64,000 bases of DNA from Hippasteria phrygiana (GCA_037893225.1 JAZGUH010000185.1:930001-994000); one strand, 5' to 3'; positions 51,701-61,037 are shown, counted from the first letter of the stretch. A program made the numbers and translations. Notes: generated by a model from the letters alone, not told the origin.

Positions 51701-54700
51701 ATCTCGCTCGGTGGTCGGACCCATTTTGAATGAGGACGGAGGTTTTCAAGCGAGCTGTTCTGCAATTACGTACATTATGCCCATAACTTGCACATCCATA
51801 GGCACACCTCAGGTTTTTTTTCCAGATATATTTCATCGTCTTCTTGTTGCATTTCAGATCATTTAACTCTGTTAATCAGAATTCAAGGGATTTTGTGCGC
51901 ATGAACAAAAAGGCATGCGGTGTAACTTACATTTCTATGACTGTAAAATAATATTAATAGGAGGTGGGCTGTTTTTCCCACATTTTCGGTCGATATGAAT
52001 TACTAGGTAGATATGAATTACTCAGTAGATATGAATTACTCAGTAGATATGAATTACTCGGTAGATATTAATTACTCTTGCTAAATATATACAATAATTA
52101 CATGTACATTTACAATCAACTGGGAATCCTCTTGTCCAAACTTTTTGAAAGAAAAAAACAAATTCTATGAAAATTAATTTTCTTCCAGCAGTCCGATAAA
52201 TGGGTTAACCACCCGCAGGGAAACCCTTGGCAATTTTTTTTTTTCATTTCATAAATGAATGCAAAGTTGGTACTGTACAGTAGGATCTTTAAAAACCTAG
52301 CCTCGGATGCCAGGAAATGCCTAGATTGCACCAGAGAGCATCTACAATCCGAAAACTTCAGGGGCCCTCGGCGGGCCCCGGACCCCACGCGCACCATTTG
52401 GGGCAAGGACTCACTGCCGCCTACTTTCATCTATCTGCCTGCTACTCTAAAACATTTTGAAACCCCTGACACCTCACAAATCGTGTGGTGCGTCTGTTTG
52501 TTTTTGTCTTGTTTTATAGTTGTGTAATCCATGTTTGTTTATTATTTCACTGGTCAATTGGTGACTGTTGAGCTCAGATTAGAAGTTAAAAGTTGTCATT
52601 TTCTTTTTTATTCTCTCTCCCCCCCTCTCCCCCCCTCTCCCCCCCCTCCCCCTCCCCCTCCCCCTCCCCCCCCCCCCCCCCCCCCCCCCCGCCCCGTCAA
52701 AAAAACAAAAAACAAGAAGAACTGCCGCGCGGCCCACCCAGCCAGGACACTCATCCAGCCCATCAACATTTGTAATTTTGAGGACTTATGAATTTTATTG
52801 GGCTCCGTGCGCGTCGAATGAGGGCGCCGGCAACATAGCAACCGCGCTTCAATGGGCAGTACGTCGCTGGTATTACGCACCGCGCTCCTCAATCATTTGA
52901 TACTCGTATACCAGTGGGATTGCTTTGTCTGTTTGCCGACTCTCGATAATTGCGTTTTCAATAAGAATATCATAGCGGGAACCAGACACTTAAATTGAAG
53001 CCAGGTAAAATGGCGTCGATATTGACCCCCAAACTCGCCTTTTCTTTCCGCCTTTTCTTTGCACGGAGCCCTTATCTCGTTCGCGCGCTGTTTACACTTT
53101 AGGATTGCATGTGTAGTAGAACCATTTACATACTAGCGCTATGAAGCACAATTACTTTTGTGGTTGGTCGTCAACGCCGCGGTGCGGTTTATACGCCGGT
53201 GCAACTAATACACCAACTTTATATCTTAATTTGCAGATTTTTGCGTGCTGCGGCTTATACTCCGCGCGGCCTATATTCCAAAAATTACGGTAGCTCCCCT
53301 CATTATTGGAAGTCGACAAACTAGTTTGTCGACTTCCAATGCCTCGGGGAGCTAATATTGATCGTTATATCTCCGTCTTGGATACTACATTTTGGTTGGC
53401 CTAGAACCACTGGCACACTCCAAGCATGATATCACACTTCAGCCAGCTAGCAATTGAGCTGTATCATTGGTACCCACGCAATTTTCACCTACACTGTTGA
53501 CGATGGTAAACTATAGTGGAAGCAGCAGACTACAGATGACCAGCTGTTTTGATCGCGAGATTTCTTTGAGTTAATTTCCACCGAGCAAGGCAAGTTGAAC
53601 TGCGAAAAGAAATGGGTTTCACGATATAACAAAACAATTGTTGACTGCTGTGATGTGGGATATGACATTTTTTTAACACCCGAGGGACGCATAGCACCCG
53701 AGGCTCGGTTGCTATGCATCCCTCCGGTGTTAAAAACATCATATCCCACATCACAGCAGTCAACAATTGTTAATAGCTATCCACCCTCTAACCATGATAT
53801 ATTTGTATACTGCGTAATCAGTGAGAAGATATAATTTGTGTGTTTCTGTTAGGTTTATCGATGCATCGTTACAGGCCTAACACAGTACCATGATACGAAA
53901 AAGCACATCCTGATACTTGAGATTACTGACAATTGATTAAATCTTTCAGAATAGTTGACAACATACATGTAAGTGCAAATTATATTATAAACTGCAAAGA
54001 AGAACGCGACAAGTTAAACACCAGTATCCTGTAATGCGATCAAGGCGAGTGATTTGATACAAGCACCACACTGCCCGCCCGCGAATATGAATGTTGATTT
54101 TGTTGATGTTGAGGTTGAAAAAGCAACATGATGTATTCAATTGTGCAAATGTTTTGTTTAATGTGTTGCCTACTCTCTCTTACGCTTTCAAAGTATACAA
54201 GGGAAGTCACTAAACTACACTGATACATGGACATATTTTTTGTATCCATTGCTTTGAGAAAAAACTTGACATTAGTGAACCATGCATACTGTAATCAGAG
54301 TTCAAAGAGAAAATCTCTCCAATTAATCACTCACATTAATCACCAACATCAGAATCCAATAACGAAAGCCAGTATCACACAATAAGGCCAGTTCGGTATT
54401 TCAAATGCACATATGTGCACAATGACATTTTATCCCGAATGACCCGCGTGACCTAACGCGCGCGTGTGAACGCAAAAGATGGTCGCACAACGCGCACGTG
54501 TTAAATTCAATCAGAATAGGCATTTTATCAGCAATTTTATCCCGAATAACCTTTGTTTTTTGAGATACCGAACTGGCTTATAAGTTACATGTATGTGAAC
54601 ATGGAATTGTTCCAATCAGAAACAATGTAAATTGGAAGAGTTTTTTTTTGCCCTTCACGACATGAAGGGCAACAAAATGTGTACAGCTGTTATTGATGGG

Positions 54701-57700
54701 AGGCTGGTATGCCAAGAGCGGGGCTGTGCAGCCAAGCGTAAATGCAAACAATAGGCACCACACTGAATAGAGTGGTCCTATTCATTACACTTGAAGCCCT
54801 CCTTTCATGTGAATAAAAGCTCCATCTATTCACTACACTCCCATTCTAGAACAAAATAGTTTTAAAATGAATGGATCGAGTAAGCACAGGAATGCGCCTA
54901 TAGACATCAACCGGCCAAGTGGCCTTTTTCAAACCGTGGCAATGGCCATCGTCCATATTCACGAGGTTAAGCACTGTACGTTCAGTGATTTCCAAGAGCC
55001 TGCAGGAAAAATTCACACGCTTTATAAAGATATGTAAAATGGAATTCACTTTGGTGAGAGGGGCTAACCTGTCGTTCGCCGGGAAGCGGAGGCGGGGAAA
55101 GCACCAGTTGGTTGTCCAGTTGCTGATCGTCAACGGGTTCGTAGATGCCATCGTGGTCCGCATCCAGGCTCTGGTCATCCTCGATGGTCTGGTAATGGGC
55201 TGCGACTCGAGCGCTCTGCTCTGCCTGCTGTCGGGCTCGGACAACCTCTAAGCTCTCTCGAGCCGACACCTTGAGAAGAAAGATGGGAAGGAATATTGTT
55301 TGTTTGTTTGTTTGTTTGTTTGTTTGTTTGTTTGTTAATTTATTTATTTATTTATTTATTTATTTATTTGAATTCTTTCTGGTAATGATTTTCTATTCAA
55401 AATGGACAGGGAGATTAGGTGGATGTGAGGGTAAAAATCACATCCAAGAATTTGACAGTGTATTTTGCCACTACTCATCTTCTGATATCATGCCTGGTTG
55501 CAGACATTGATGGCCATAGATCTATCTCCAGAGTTGTCCGTTGTGAGCTGCCTGAATGAACTGGTTGTTTGTGAGATGTGTGTTATTGACCGTTGAAAAC
55601 ATACACATGTATGTTGTGCGTTGACGTCCTCGGCTTCGCTTTCCCTCAATGTTTCCACATATCAATGCTGCCCTTATAAGTATATGGCAAAGAACTTTTT
55701 TTTTGATTTCTTGATTTCTATGTCAATAAAATTGAATCTAAACTTTTCATTACATTATTAAATTTTTAAAAATTTAATAATTTTTAATAATGTAATAAAC
55801 ACATTTCCACGGTCCCCAAGGTCTTGGATTTTGACCACCATGTCTCGGTCTCCGACCGTCACGTCTCCGACGTCACGTCTCCGACCGTCACGTCTCCGAC
55901 CGCCAGGTCTCCGACCGCCAGGTCTCCGACCGCCAGGTCTCCGACCGCCAGGTCTCCGACCGCCAGGTCTCCGACCGTCAGGTCTCCGACCGTCAGGTCT
56001 CATACTTTCAGGTCTCAGACTATCACGTCTCAGACTATCACGTCTCAGACTATCACGTCTCAGACTTTCACGTCTCAGACTTTCACGTCTCAGACTTTCA
56101 CGTCTCAGACTTCCACGTCTCGACTTCAACAGTGGATGCTTAGTAGAATCATACTAACTACAGTGGAATTCCACAGCCAAATCGTGTTAACCCGTGTGAA
56201 CCCTGGATCCACCTAATTGTAAAATTGGCAAAATATGGCAGTTCCCTCATCTTACTGCTCGTTAGTTAGTTGTAGCCTTGCTTCCATCTTGTGATTGGCT
56301 AACCTGTCGCAGGGATTCTTTGTACTTTGTACTATAGGGGCCTGCAAGACTGGTTTTTGGAAATGTTTTTCCTTAAAATAAACCGCCAAACCACAAATTC
56401 GAAAAAGAGCAATCGTTTAAGTTTACATACTCTAACCTATTTTTAACAAAATTTTTCCCCCAAAAAGGAATACGAAAAACCAAAAAGAAATAGTCAGTTT
56501 GAGAAACCAACTCGGTGCTTAACCACAAAACCGCCCAAGCAGCTCAGCCAAATTGGCTTTTTTGTTTTATTCAATGCTTACACTACACAGGAACTACATA
56601 CATTCAAGAGCAAATGTTAACAAATCACAAGATGGCAACAAGGCTAGGACTATTGGGCAGTCTCATCTTTGGCTGAAGAAGAATGTTGTTCAATTTATCA
56701 CTGTGTTTGTCACCCTATCTGTTACCGGTTCTGTTCGTGATTACCTGCGTGTAAGGTGGTTCTCTCTTCCTGGGTAGTGCAGCAGCACTTCCGTCACTGT
56801 TCGCGTTGACACTCACGCCAGCAGCCACACCTGCTGTTCCCACACTCGGAGTCCTGCATAAAAGTAGTCCGAAAGATACATTGGCAAAAGATATAATTGA
56901 TGTCAAGTTTAGAGGAGAAAAAAGGCATAGCCTCGAAGCTTGAAAGCTATTCAAAAATGGTAAAAAATTCAAACGTCATTACCAAGGCTCAAAGGTAACT
57001 GACCTTTGAACTAAAGAATCCTGCTCTTCCTCCTCTTCGTTCTGGAGGTCCGGCGGTTTGTAGGGCACGGGTGGCACCTCCTCATCATCATCTTTAGCCC
57101 CGCCCACTGCTCCGCCCACTGCCCCACCCTCCACCGAGTTCTCCAGAGTGATGTCTCTCAAGCGGGCATAGCCGTTCTTGTCCCCGCCTTCTGATGTGTC
57201 CTCCTTTGCCTTCGGCTTCTGGATGCTGCGCAGCCGCGAGTAGCCTTCCTTGTCGTCTTTGGCAACGCTGGCATAAGACGCACTCGCCGCCTCTTTGGTA
57301 TCCCCGACAACGACACTTGCATAGGGTTCATCTCCTTCCTCTGCATCCGCCTTATCCCCGATGCTGTTATATTCTGCATCTGCGGTAAGATCAGTTTTGG
57401 GCAGCCGGGATTGTTTATTTGCAGCGTTGTCGCTTACGGATGCATACTGTTCGTCTGTTTCATCGTCAACGGCATCTTTCGTGTTCTTGTCCTCCTTTGC
57501 TGGGACTTTGACGGTGGCTTTGGTATCGCCGATGACATCATAGGTCCGATTGTAGTCATCTTCTTCTTCCTCATTCGTGGGCGTGACCGGCGGCATGGGG
57601 GTGGGGGGGAGCTCGGGGAGCCGGCGGTCAATGGTGGAGCAGCGGACGAGAGCATCATCCTGGGGGCTGGAGTTGGAGACATTGGACTGGACGCTGGTCG

Positions 57701-58946
57701 TGCGCTGCTTGGGGGCGTCATTGAGCGGGAGGATTGTTATCGCATCAGAGACTGGTGCTGTAATGGCGTCTGGAGACGGACTCTGTTGGTTTGGATCAAA
57801 GCATTGCAAAGTGGGCCACTTGGAGGAATTGAGAATGGAACTTTGTGGATTGATCGAGAATGTGAATAACGAATCTTTGCAGGAACAATTTGTTTTAATA
57901 AAAACTGGGAATGGAGGGGTCACATCCCTTGAAAATATGGGACATGTAGCATAGAGCTGTTAAGCATGCAACTTTCATATCCAGAAAGATTTTGAGAATT
58001 TCTTGGGTTTTTTTTTTGGGGGGGGGGGGGGTAGGGAGTTATAAAAAATGAAGATTTTCCAAAATGGAGATTTGCTTTTTCCCACCAAAAAATTACTGCC
58101 AACCTTCCTGGGCTATGGCCCCTTTACATTTTTCCCTTTTTGTGCATTTATTTTTAATATGTTTGGGGCGATGTGAAACAGGAATTAGCAGAGATGACAA
58201 ACATGTTTATTTTATTATATTTTGGCTCGGGCTCAATTCTAATTATAAACTGGATACCTTCAGTACATACACTATGGAGTTCCCAATTCAAATTCCATTT
58301 TAAAAGGCAACTTCCTTAATTCTATCCGCTTTCCAATTAAAAAAAAAAAACAATCACTGGATCTGAAGTTTTCAATGACAAATGTGACCGGCTCTGCAAA
58401 AAGGGGTATTATGTCGCAACTATGTGAAAACACACACAGGGCAGTTCTATGTGAAGCGGGCGAGAAAATCTTCACATAAGTGATTTTTTGGTTTTTGGTT
58501 TGTTGGCTTCTGTTATATCTATATTTTCTTAATTTATTTTCAGAAACATTAAATATTGATAAATAAAGATGCAAAATTAAATGTTGATAAAAATTAATTC
58601 TATCTTTAATTCTTTGCACTTTTTGTGTTTAAAGGCCTGTATCTCTAAATGCACTTCCGTTAAATTGGGAAAATAGGAGTACATACAAATGTAAAGATAT
58701 CTCGAAACCTACACCAAATTAAAGCTTAGGATGTGACAAATTCAACTATGTATATCACTCATTTTTCAAATTTTGCACCATAATAGCCCTTTTTGCATAG
58801 CCGGTCACAAATGGTATCCAAGTAGACAGATGCCTGAAAGGTTTATGGAATTTAAAAAAAAAATACAAAAATATCTTACATCCGGAACTTCATTGTCGCC
58901 TACTTCAACAGCTTGGTCATCTGTGACGCATTCTTCTTGGTTCTTC
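35083..58946 (-). CDS. PAG1/Cbp-like tyrosine-motif adaptor (partial, 6 exons seen, 5' end missing)
   Basis: Exons in transcript order: 58946-58880, 57782-57004, 56853-56745, 55269-55069, 36759-36624, 35936-35083. Splice sites are GT-AG and the phases give one frame of about 714 residues to a TAG. The product is acidic and disordered, with more than 20 tyrosines in YxxV/I/L/M-type motifs suited to SH2 binding after Src-family phosphorylation. It ends with DDYENIVFPLQETRL. Human PAG1 ends with a tyrosine motif and ITRL, the ligand of the EBP50/NHERF1 PDZ domain. By homology it would be a membrane adaptor that recruits Csk. The transmembrane and palmitoylation region expected at the N-terminus is not in the visible exons. 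Other transmembrane adaptors (LAX, LIME) are possible, but their C-termini differ. The intron between the fourth and fifth visible exons is 18.3 kb. Confidence 0.75.
36624..36759 (-). CDS. PAG-like gene, exon with YEEI motif
   Basis: Acceptor TTAATTACAG, donor G|GTCAGT, phase 0 in and phase 1 out. It encodes GTVNGPSASNNWQ, then RVYEEITDETRPKPPK. YEEI is the classic optimal Src-family SH2 ligand, consistent with an adaptor that docks its own kinase. The outgoing base joins the next exon to give Glu followed by an aspartate run. Confidence 0.8.
37018..37461. mobile_element. MITE with TGTGACCCGCTCT ends
   Basis: 444 bp with ends TGTGACCCGCTCTGGAAAA and TTTTTCTAGAGCGGGTCACA. Same end-type as 58383-58809 and 14215-14600, with a different interior. 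Confidence 0.75.
37470..38230. other. intron, unassigned
   Basis: The segment near 37740-37850 (CCAGCGATGGCC..., TGAAGTAGGGTCGGGGAACCAGACGA) shares words with 10720-10820 on the other strand, so it is probably another dispersed repeat. No gene seen. Confidence 0.4.
38244..38530 (+). mobile_element. tRNA-derived SINE, copy 2, with LINE-like tail
   Basis: Starts GGAAGTGCCGTGGCCTAGTG; box B GGTTCGAGCCC; body identical in layout to 13972-14206. It continues with GAGTGGCCTTTTGGCCTTGT then GATGGGCGA, which matches the LINE 3' end at 18628-18656. Confidence 0.85.
39032..39125. mobile_element. truncated TTAA MITE (CTACAAAATACTACTA family)
   Basis: TTAACCCTTAAATCACATAAAG, then GCTACAAAATACTACTA and AGTATGCAGTACTCT, match the left two-thirds of 15272-15417. 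The right end is absent. Confidence 0.6.
39171..39959. mobile_element. hAT element with CAGGGCTCGAAATT ends
   Basis: 39179-39951 (773 bp) with ends CAGGGCTCGAAATT and AATTTCGAGCCCTG. The flanking 8-mers TACTTCAC and TTCATCAC match at 6 of 8 positions, consistent with an older hAT duplication. Inside the ends are TTGCGC-rich subterminal repeats. No intact transposase. Confidence 0.8.
39960..41020. other. intron, unassigned
   Basis: No gene or clear repeat. A CCCAC/CTCCC-rich stretch lies at 40495-40545. Confidence 0.4.
41026..42278. mobile_element. pogo/Tigger-like element with TA duplication
   Basis: 41028-42276 starts CAGTGGAACGCTGCCATACC and ends TAGCGGCATTCCATTG, flanked by TA on both sides. 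Subterminal CCGAACA repeats sit at both ends. CAGTGGAAC ends and TA targets fit the pogo/Tigger branch of Tc1/mariner. No transposase recognised. Confidence 0.75.
41270..41877 (+). mobile_element. probable LINE 3' fragment with AAATA tail
   Basis: A short open segment (41300-41460: NHLKPRTDGYK, then NSLILEGHRSF) is followed by a T-rich 3' UTR-like stretch and a (TAAAA)n tail at 41848-41877. It lies inside the pogo-like element. The family is not identified. Confidence 0.45.
42703..43422 (-). mobile_element. composite repeat with Crypton-like exon, copy 2 (exon open)
   Basis: Nearly the same layout as 16478-17210: left hairpin (about 42710-42875), minus-strand exon, upstream AT-rich spacer between GGTTCCCGGTCCC and its complement, then CGATCCACCAATCG. 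It lies in the 18-kb intron of the PAG-like gene. Confidence 0.8.
42937..43154 (-). CDS. Crypton-like tyrosine-recombinase N-terminal exon (transposon gene)
   Basis: ATG at 43154 in an ATGGCGG context; 72 codons then donor AGAAG|GTAAAC. The peptide starts MADGVSELRFVF and contains NTKRQMKYAVKRLEEFARHA followed by LTDSELGHFLSRFYAGLR. The pattern 'NTKr.....v..f..fa......l...eL...L.rFya..r' resembles the N-terminal SAM-like core-binding part of Crypton-derived proteins (KIAA1958, QRICH1, ZMYM family). The catalytic R-H-R-Y part is not seen nearby. The assignment is by recalled pattern only. Confidence 0.5.
43440..43595. repeat. about 45-bp tandem repeat, 3.5 copies
   Basis: Unit: AATGTCGAGTTTACTCGACA, then AGCCACAGCACCCCTGTTGC and TTACC. 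GTCGAGTTTACTCGAC inside it is a short hairpin. Confidence 0.85.
43627..43768. repeat. about 70-bp-arm fold-back
   Basis: Arms meet at GTGAAAGC|GCTTTCAC near 43697 with essentially no loop. Outer ends are GAAGACTTAAGGCGCAAAAG and CTTTTGCGCCTGAAGTCTTC, with few mismatches. Confidence 0.85.
44336..44750. repeat. tandem duplication, copy A
   Basis: AACTAC...TTGCAGACACTAGG to ATAATACCTG. It includes a GC-rich hairpin GGCGGGCGTTTTTACCC / GGGGTAAAAACGCCCGCC at 44474-44514. It differs from copy B by a few substitutions and small indels. Confidence 0.88.
44751..45157. repeat. tandem duplication, copy B
   Basis: Directly follows copy A and is about 95% identical by eye. The hairpin is preserved at 44881-44923. 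A related GGGGTAAAAACGCCCAC motif appears alone at 47930. Confidence 0.88.
45258..45319. mobile_element. TTAA micro-MITE, copy 2
   Basis: CCCTAACTCCCTAGGGTG to GACTGTTAGGG, preceded by TTAA and followed by TTTTAA. Near-identical to 15639-15700. Confidence 0.75.
45490..45660. repeat. GGGGCGAC/GTCGCCC palindromic cluster
   Basis: GGGGCGACACTCGTGTCGCCC and AGGGTGACAGTTATGTGTCACCCT are perfect or near-perfect short hairpins. The theme recurs at 46440-46590 (GGCGACCGGTAATCGGTCGCC). The element class is unknown. Confidence 0.6.
45672..45705. repeat. (TTA)n microsatellite
   Basis: About 11 TTA units. Confidence 0.9.
46233..46286. repeat. C-run directly joined to G-run
   Basis: About 27 C (one T at 46244) followed immediately by 26 G. 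It could fold on itself or form G-quadruplexes. It may be an assembly or gap-closing artefact. Confidence 0.9.
46435..46600. repeat. CGACCGGT palindromic element
   Basis: Ends TTGGGGCGACCGGTCTATGG and CCATGCCCATAG with internal CGACCGGTAATCGGTCG; a fold-back structure related to 45490-45660. Confidence 0.55.
46600..47600. other. intron, unassigned
   Basis: GGTATATCAATGGG-type words recur irregularly at 46700-47210. A C-run lies at 47268-47285. No gene seen. Confidence 0.45.
47600..47779. mobile_element. MITE with AGGCCAATTTACACATAC ends, copy 2
   Basis: 47603-47776; flanks TAA and CAA. Matches 8703-8881 throughout, including ACGCAAATCAATTGGTGCGT. Confidence 0.8.
47780..49450. other. intron, unassigned
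   Basis: AT-rich, with no splice-supported frames. A lone GGGGTAAAAACGCCCAC at 47930 recalls the 44.3-45.1 kb duplication. Confidence 0.45.
49460..49833. repeat. long inverted repeat, about 140-bp arms
   Basis: The left arm (AATAAGCCATTTGCGAGTTA...CATGATTCGGGGCAAGC) is complementary to the right arm (GCTTGCCCCGAATCACATGA...TAACTCGCAAATGGCTTATT) around a loop of about 90 bases. Confidence 0.85.
49840..51950. other. intron, unassigned with hAT-like end
   Basis: CCAAAATGGCCTTGGCCCCC then ATTTCGAACCCTG near 50840-50881 looks like the right end of a hAT relic. AATGTACATGTACATGTACA lies at 51393-51415. No exon recognised. Confidence 0.4.
51980..52078. repeat. 18-bp tandem repeat TAGATATGAATTACTCAG
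   Basis: Five imperfect units. Confidence 0.85.
52617..52690. repeat. CT/C-rich tract
   Basis: (TCCCCCC)n grading into a C-run of about 20. It gives artificial proline- or glycine-run frames on both strands. Confidence 0.9.
53290..53352. repeat. hairpin TAGCTCCC...GGGAGCTA
   Basis: ATTGGAAGTCGACAAACTAG pairs with CTAGTTTGTCGACTTCCAAT at a central ACTAGT; the outer AGCTCCCC/GGGGAGCT also pair. Confidence 0.8.
53634..53770. repeat. about 60-bp-arm fold-back
   Basis: CAATTGTTGACTGCTGTGAT and its continuation pair with the stretch ending ATCACAGCAGTCAACAATTG. The loop is near CACCCGAGGCTCGG. Confidence 0.85.
54700..54970. repeat. decayed CCCCTTGCGTAC-family relative containing another repeat
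   Basis: GCAGCCAAGCGTAAATGCAAAC, then GAATAGAGTGGTCCTATTCA (shared with 10.9 kb), then GCCTTTTTCAAACCGTGG. It ends 100 bp before the exon at 55069. Confidence 0.55.
55069..55269 (-). CDS. PAG-like gene, exon with YQTI and YEPV
   Basis: Sixty-seven codons, phase 0 at both ends; acceptor TTTCTTCTCAAG, donor CAG|GTTAGC. It begins with a predicted helix (VSARESLEVVRARQQAEQSA), followed by YQTIEDD and GIYEPVDD tyrosine motifs and a PPPLPGE proline run. Confidence 0.82.
55301..55370. repeat. (TTTG)n and (TTTA)n microsatellites
   Basis: About nine TTTG units followed by about eight TTTA units, directly upstream of the exon at 55269 on the minus strand. Confidence 0.9.
55845..56125. repeat. 15-bp minisatellite (CCGACCGCCAGGTCT)n
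   Basis: About 18 units changing gradually from CCGACCGTCACGTCT to CAGACTATCACGTCT, in the intron between exons 56853-56745 and 55269-55069. Fifteen is a multiple of 3, so it forms long false frames on both strands. Confidence 0.9.
56745..56853 (-). CDS. PAG-like gene, small exon
   Basis: It follows a TTTTATGCAG acceptor and completes an Arg codon. It encodes TPSVGTAGVAAGVSVNANSD, then a basic LPRKREPPYTQ. The donor CAG|GTAATC is phase 0. Low complexity and no recognised domain; support comes from both splice sites and phases. Confidence 0.72.
57004..57782 (-). CDS. PAG-like gene, large exon with YASV motifs
   Basis: Phase 0 start after CCAAACCAACAG; ends with donor AG|GTCAGT, phase 2. It encodes 259 residues with tyrosine motifs YDVI, YASV (three times), YNSI, YSRL and YARL, plus a proline run (LPELPPTPMPP) and VPPVPYKPP that could bind SH3 domains. 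YASV fits the YxxV class bound by the Csk SH2 domain; that is inference. The open frame continues 141 bases upstream of the acceptor, so the exon start rests on phase agreement with the 58.9 kb exon. Confidence 0.8.
58383..58809. mobile_element. MITE with TGTGACCGGCTCT ends
   Basis: Ends TGTGACCGGCTCTGCAAAAA and TTTTTGCATAGCCGGTCACA; 427 bp. A collinear inverted copy is at 14215-14600. It lies 70 bp from the exon at 58880. Confidence 0.85.
58880..58946 (-). CDS. PAG-like gene, first visible exon
   Basis: Sixty-seven bases; acceptor TTGGTTTCTAG, donor GAT|GTAAGA. It completes a codon begun upstream, then encodes KNQEECVTDDQAVEVGDNEVPD. Reading upstream through the acceptor gives about 11 hydrophobic residues, too short for a membrane span, so I treat that as intron. 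A small, weakly conserved exon supported mainly by exact phase with the next one. Confidence 0.6.
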
Positions 58947-59034
58947 CTAGAAACCAATGCAAACAAAACAACGAGAAATCCCTTTAACTTCCACTTGTGT
59001 TTTGAGGCACTCCACGATGTGCACGCAACCTGTA

Positions 59035-59335
59035 CACTACGTGGACATGTATTTGACCTGGGACTAATTTCATGCTTAGCGATTAGCGAAGAAGACGCGC
59101 AGACAAATTTGCTAACATTGGAACTATTTCACGGCAAAGTCACAATAATGCCTGTGTGCGTGTAGAGATTTCTATTGCTGCATCACGATGTACATGTACT
59201 GCAAACATTTTCTTTTGAAATTTTGCTTACTGCTTATGGTTTTCTTGAAATGCTTTTAAGCAAAAACTTGTAGATCTATGTACAATGTAGCTTAGCAGTG
59301 CCATAAAACTGGCACCAGCTTAATTGGACATGTAC
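59035..59335. mobile_element. relative of the CCCAATTTCATAGC element
   Basis: GGGACTAATTTCATGCTTAG to GCTTAGCAGTGCCATAAAAC with TTGCTAAC inside, resembling the element at 15862-16340. Confidence 0.45.
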
Positions 59336-59371
59336 ATGTACATGTAGTTTATACCAATACATGAATCTGTG

Positions 59372-59870
59372 TTCTAGCCAGGGTGAAATTAAAGAGCAGG
59401 GACATTTTGCTCAAGGGTGGACAATGTGAGCGCGGAGCACGAAGCCCTTACAGCATGGGGTCGGGGGGTCTGCTTAAGGGGCCTGAAAACTATTGGATTC
59501 TAGGTGTTCTGTCGTGCAATCTGAGGCAATTCTTGGTCACTTTCCTTTGACTGTATTGAGCAAAAGATTAAGATTACATATGTATTCAGGTAAAATTTGA
59601 AATTGTTTAGAATATACTCTTGCTCTTAAATTTATAGCGTCGTGGTAGCATACAAATGAAGGGGAAGGATTCAAGCATTGTGCTAATTCCCGAAAGTGTA
59701 GTGGGTGCTTGTGCTATTTAATGCCTGGCTAGAACACCGCATGTAATGTACAATTTTTCGGGCCCCTTAAGCAGACCCCAGACCCCATGCCGTAAGAGCT
59801 TCGCACTCCGTGCTTGCATTGTCCATCCTTAATCAAAATGCCCTATGCTTTTTTTTTACCCTGGCTAGAA
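59372..59870. mobile_element. element with TTCTAGCCAGGGT ends
   Basis: Inverted ends TTCTAGCCAGGGT and ACCCTGGCTAGAA; inner complementary blocks CTTAAGGGGCC and GACCCCATGC. It resembles a hAT-type fold-back without a clear target duplication. Confidence 0.6.
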
Positions 59871-59999
59871 TACTGGTTGGACATCGGACATTATGACCGA
59901 CAGGTTCAAAACAGGAAAAAATCCCTCAAACAATGATGACATCATGTACATTGTAGATTTAATAGAAATTCTGATTATATTTAGAGTTATTATTTTTTT

Positions 60000-60185
60000 T
60001 TAATGTTTTTTAAGTTTGCCCCGAACAAGACTAAAAGCCACTTGAGGTGCAGAGCTACAAAGAGGAAAAAGAAATCAAAGATACAAGCGGTAGGAATTAG
60101 TATTGCTCTTGAAGCAGGAAAGATCGTAAGATGAAGGGAAACATGCACCAGGCAAAGAATTCCACGGAGATACAATTTTGGTCAG
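60000..60185 (-). pseudogene. LINE 3' end (reverse transcriptase C-terminus)
   Basis: The minus-strand peptide PWNSLPGACFPSSYDLSCFK followed by SNTNSYRLYL and stop matches the LINE end at 18.7 kb. It is followed by the CTCAAGTGGCTTTTAGTCTTG tail. Confidence 0.75.
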
Positions 60186-60398
60186 TTATCAAGACTTGTA
60201 CTGTAGGAGGGAAAAACATGAGGGCGTAGCCCCGCCCACAAAGAATTTACCCTTTCTGGCCGTGTTTGCCACACCCCTAAGCCACATAGCGGATTGTCAA
60301 GCAATGTGTTTACACACTGCACAGATGGGTGATGTTTTTTAGGTTGGCTGATTAAAATCACATTGATTTAAATCAGAGAACCCTGATGTGAAAAGGCA

Positions 60399-60873
60399 TT
60401 AACCCTAACCCCCCTCAGTCCTCCAAAATCCTCTATGCGGTTTTGGAGGATTTTTGAGGATTGAGGAGAAATGGTGATTTAGTACCGGTTGATTTTGGAG
60501 GATTGAGGAGTAATGGTGATTCACAATGTAGTACCGGTTGATTTTGGAGGATTGAGGAGAAATGGTGATTTTAGTACCGATTGATTTTGGAGGATTGAGG
60601 AGAAATGGTGATTTAGTATGTACAGCATCACCCACCATATACATTTTCCTATTGTTTATACTTTAACTTTTTGGGAAAAACTTCATAGGTTTTATACACT
60701 GGTTGATTTTGAAGGATTGAGGAAATGGGGAACATGCATCAGAACACAAGTCCTAAATGTTGGAGGAATTTGGAGGATTGAGGGTGAATGCAACTTTTTG
60801 GGGGGAGCATTCGGAGGATTTTGAAGGATTGAGGAAGGTTCCTAGCCAAAAGGGCCTAGTGGGTTAGGGTTAA
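60399..60873. mobile_element. TTAA MITE with AATCCTCCA repeats, copy 2
   Basis: 60403-60869 between TTAA sites; ends CCCTAACCCC and GGGTTAGGG. It contains about five units of GATTTTGGAGGATTGAGGAG plus AAATGGTGATTTAGTACC. Confidence 0.75.
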
Positions 60874-61037
60874 GGTTGGCTAATTTAAATAAATTTGATT
60901 TAAATCACTGATTTAAATCGCGATTTAATGATTTTTGTTTTTTAAATCACCGATTTAAAAATCTTATTTTAGCAAAATAAATCAGGGTTGGCTGATTTAA
61001 TAAATCGCGTTGATTTTAATCCGCCAACCCTGGTTTC

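Noticed and set aside
55758..56216. Arg/Ser-repeat and Thr/Ser-repeat frames on both strands
   Set aside because: Artefact of a 15-bp minisatellite inside an intron.
57411..57869. 152-residue plus-strand open frame with hydrophobic stretches
   Set aside because: Antisense shadow of the large PAG-like exon; no motif recognised.
58947..59000. Hydrophobic stretch before the 58.9 kb exon as the PAG-like membrane span
   Set aside because: Only about 11 hydrophobic residues, and the segment is a pyrimidine-rich acceptor tract.
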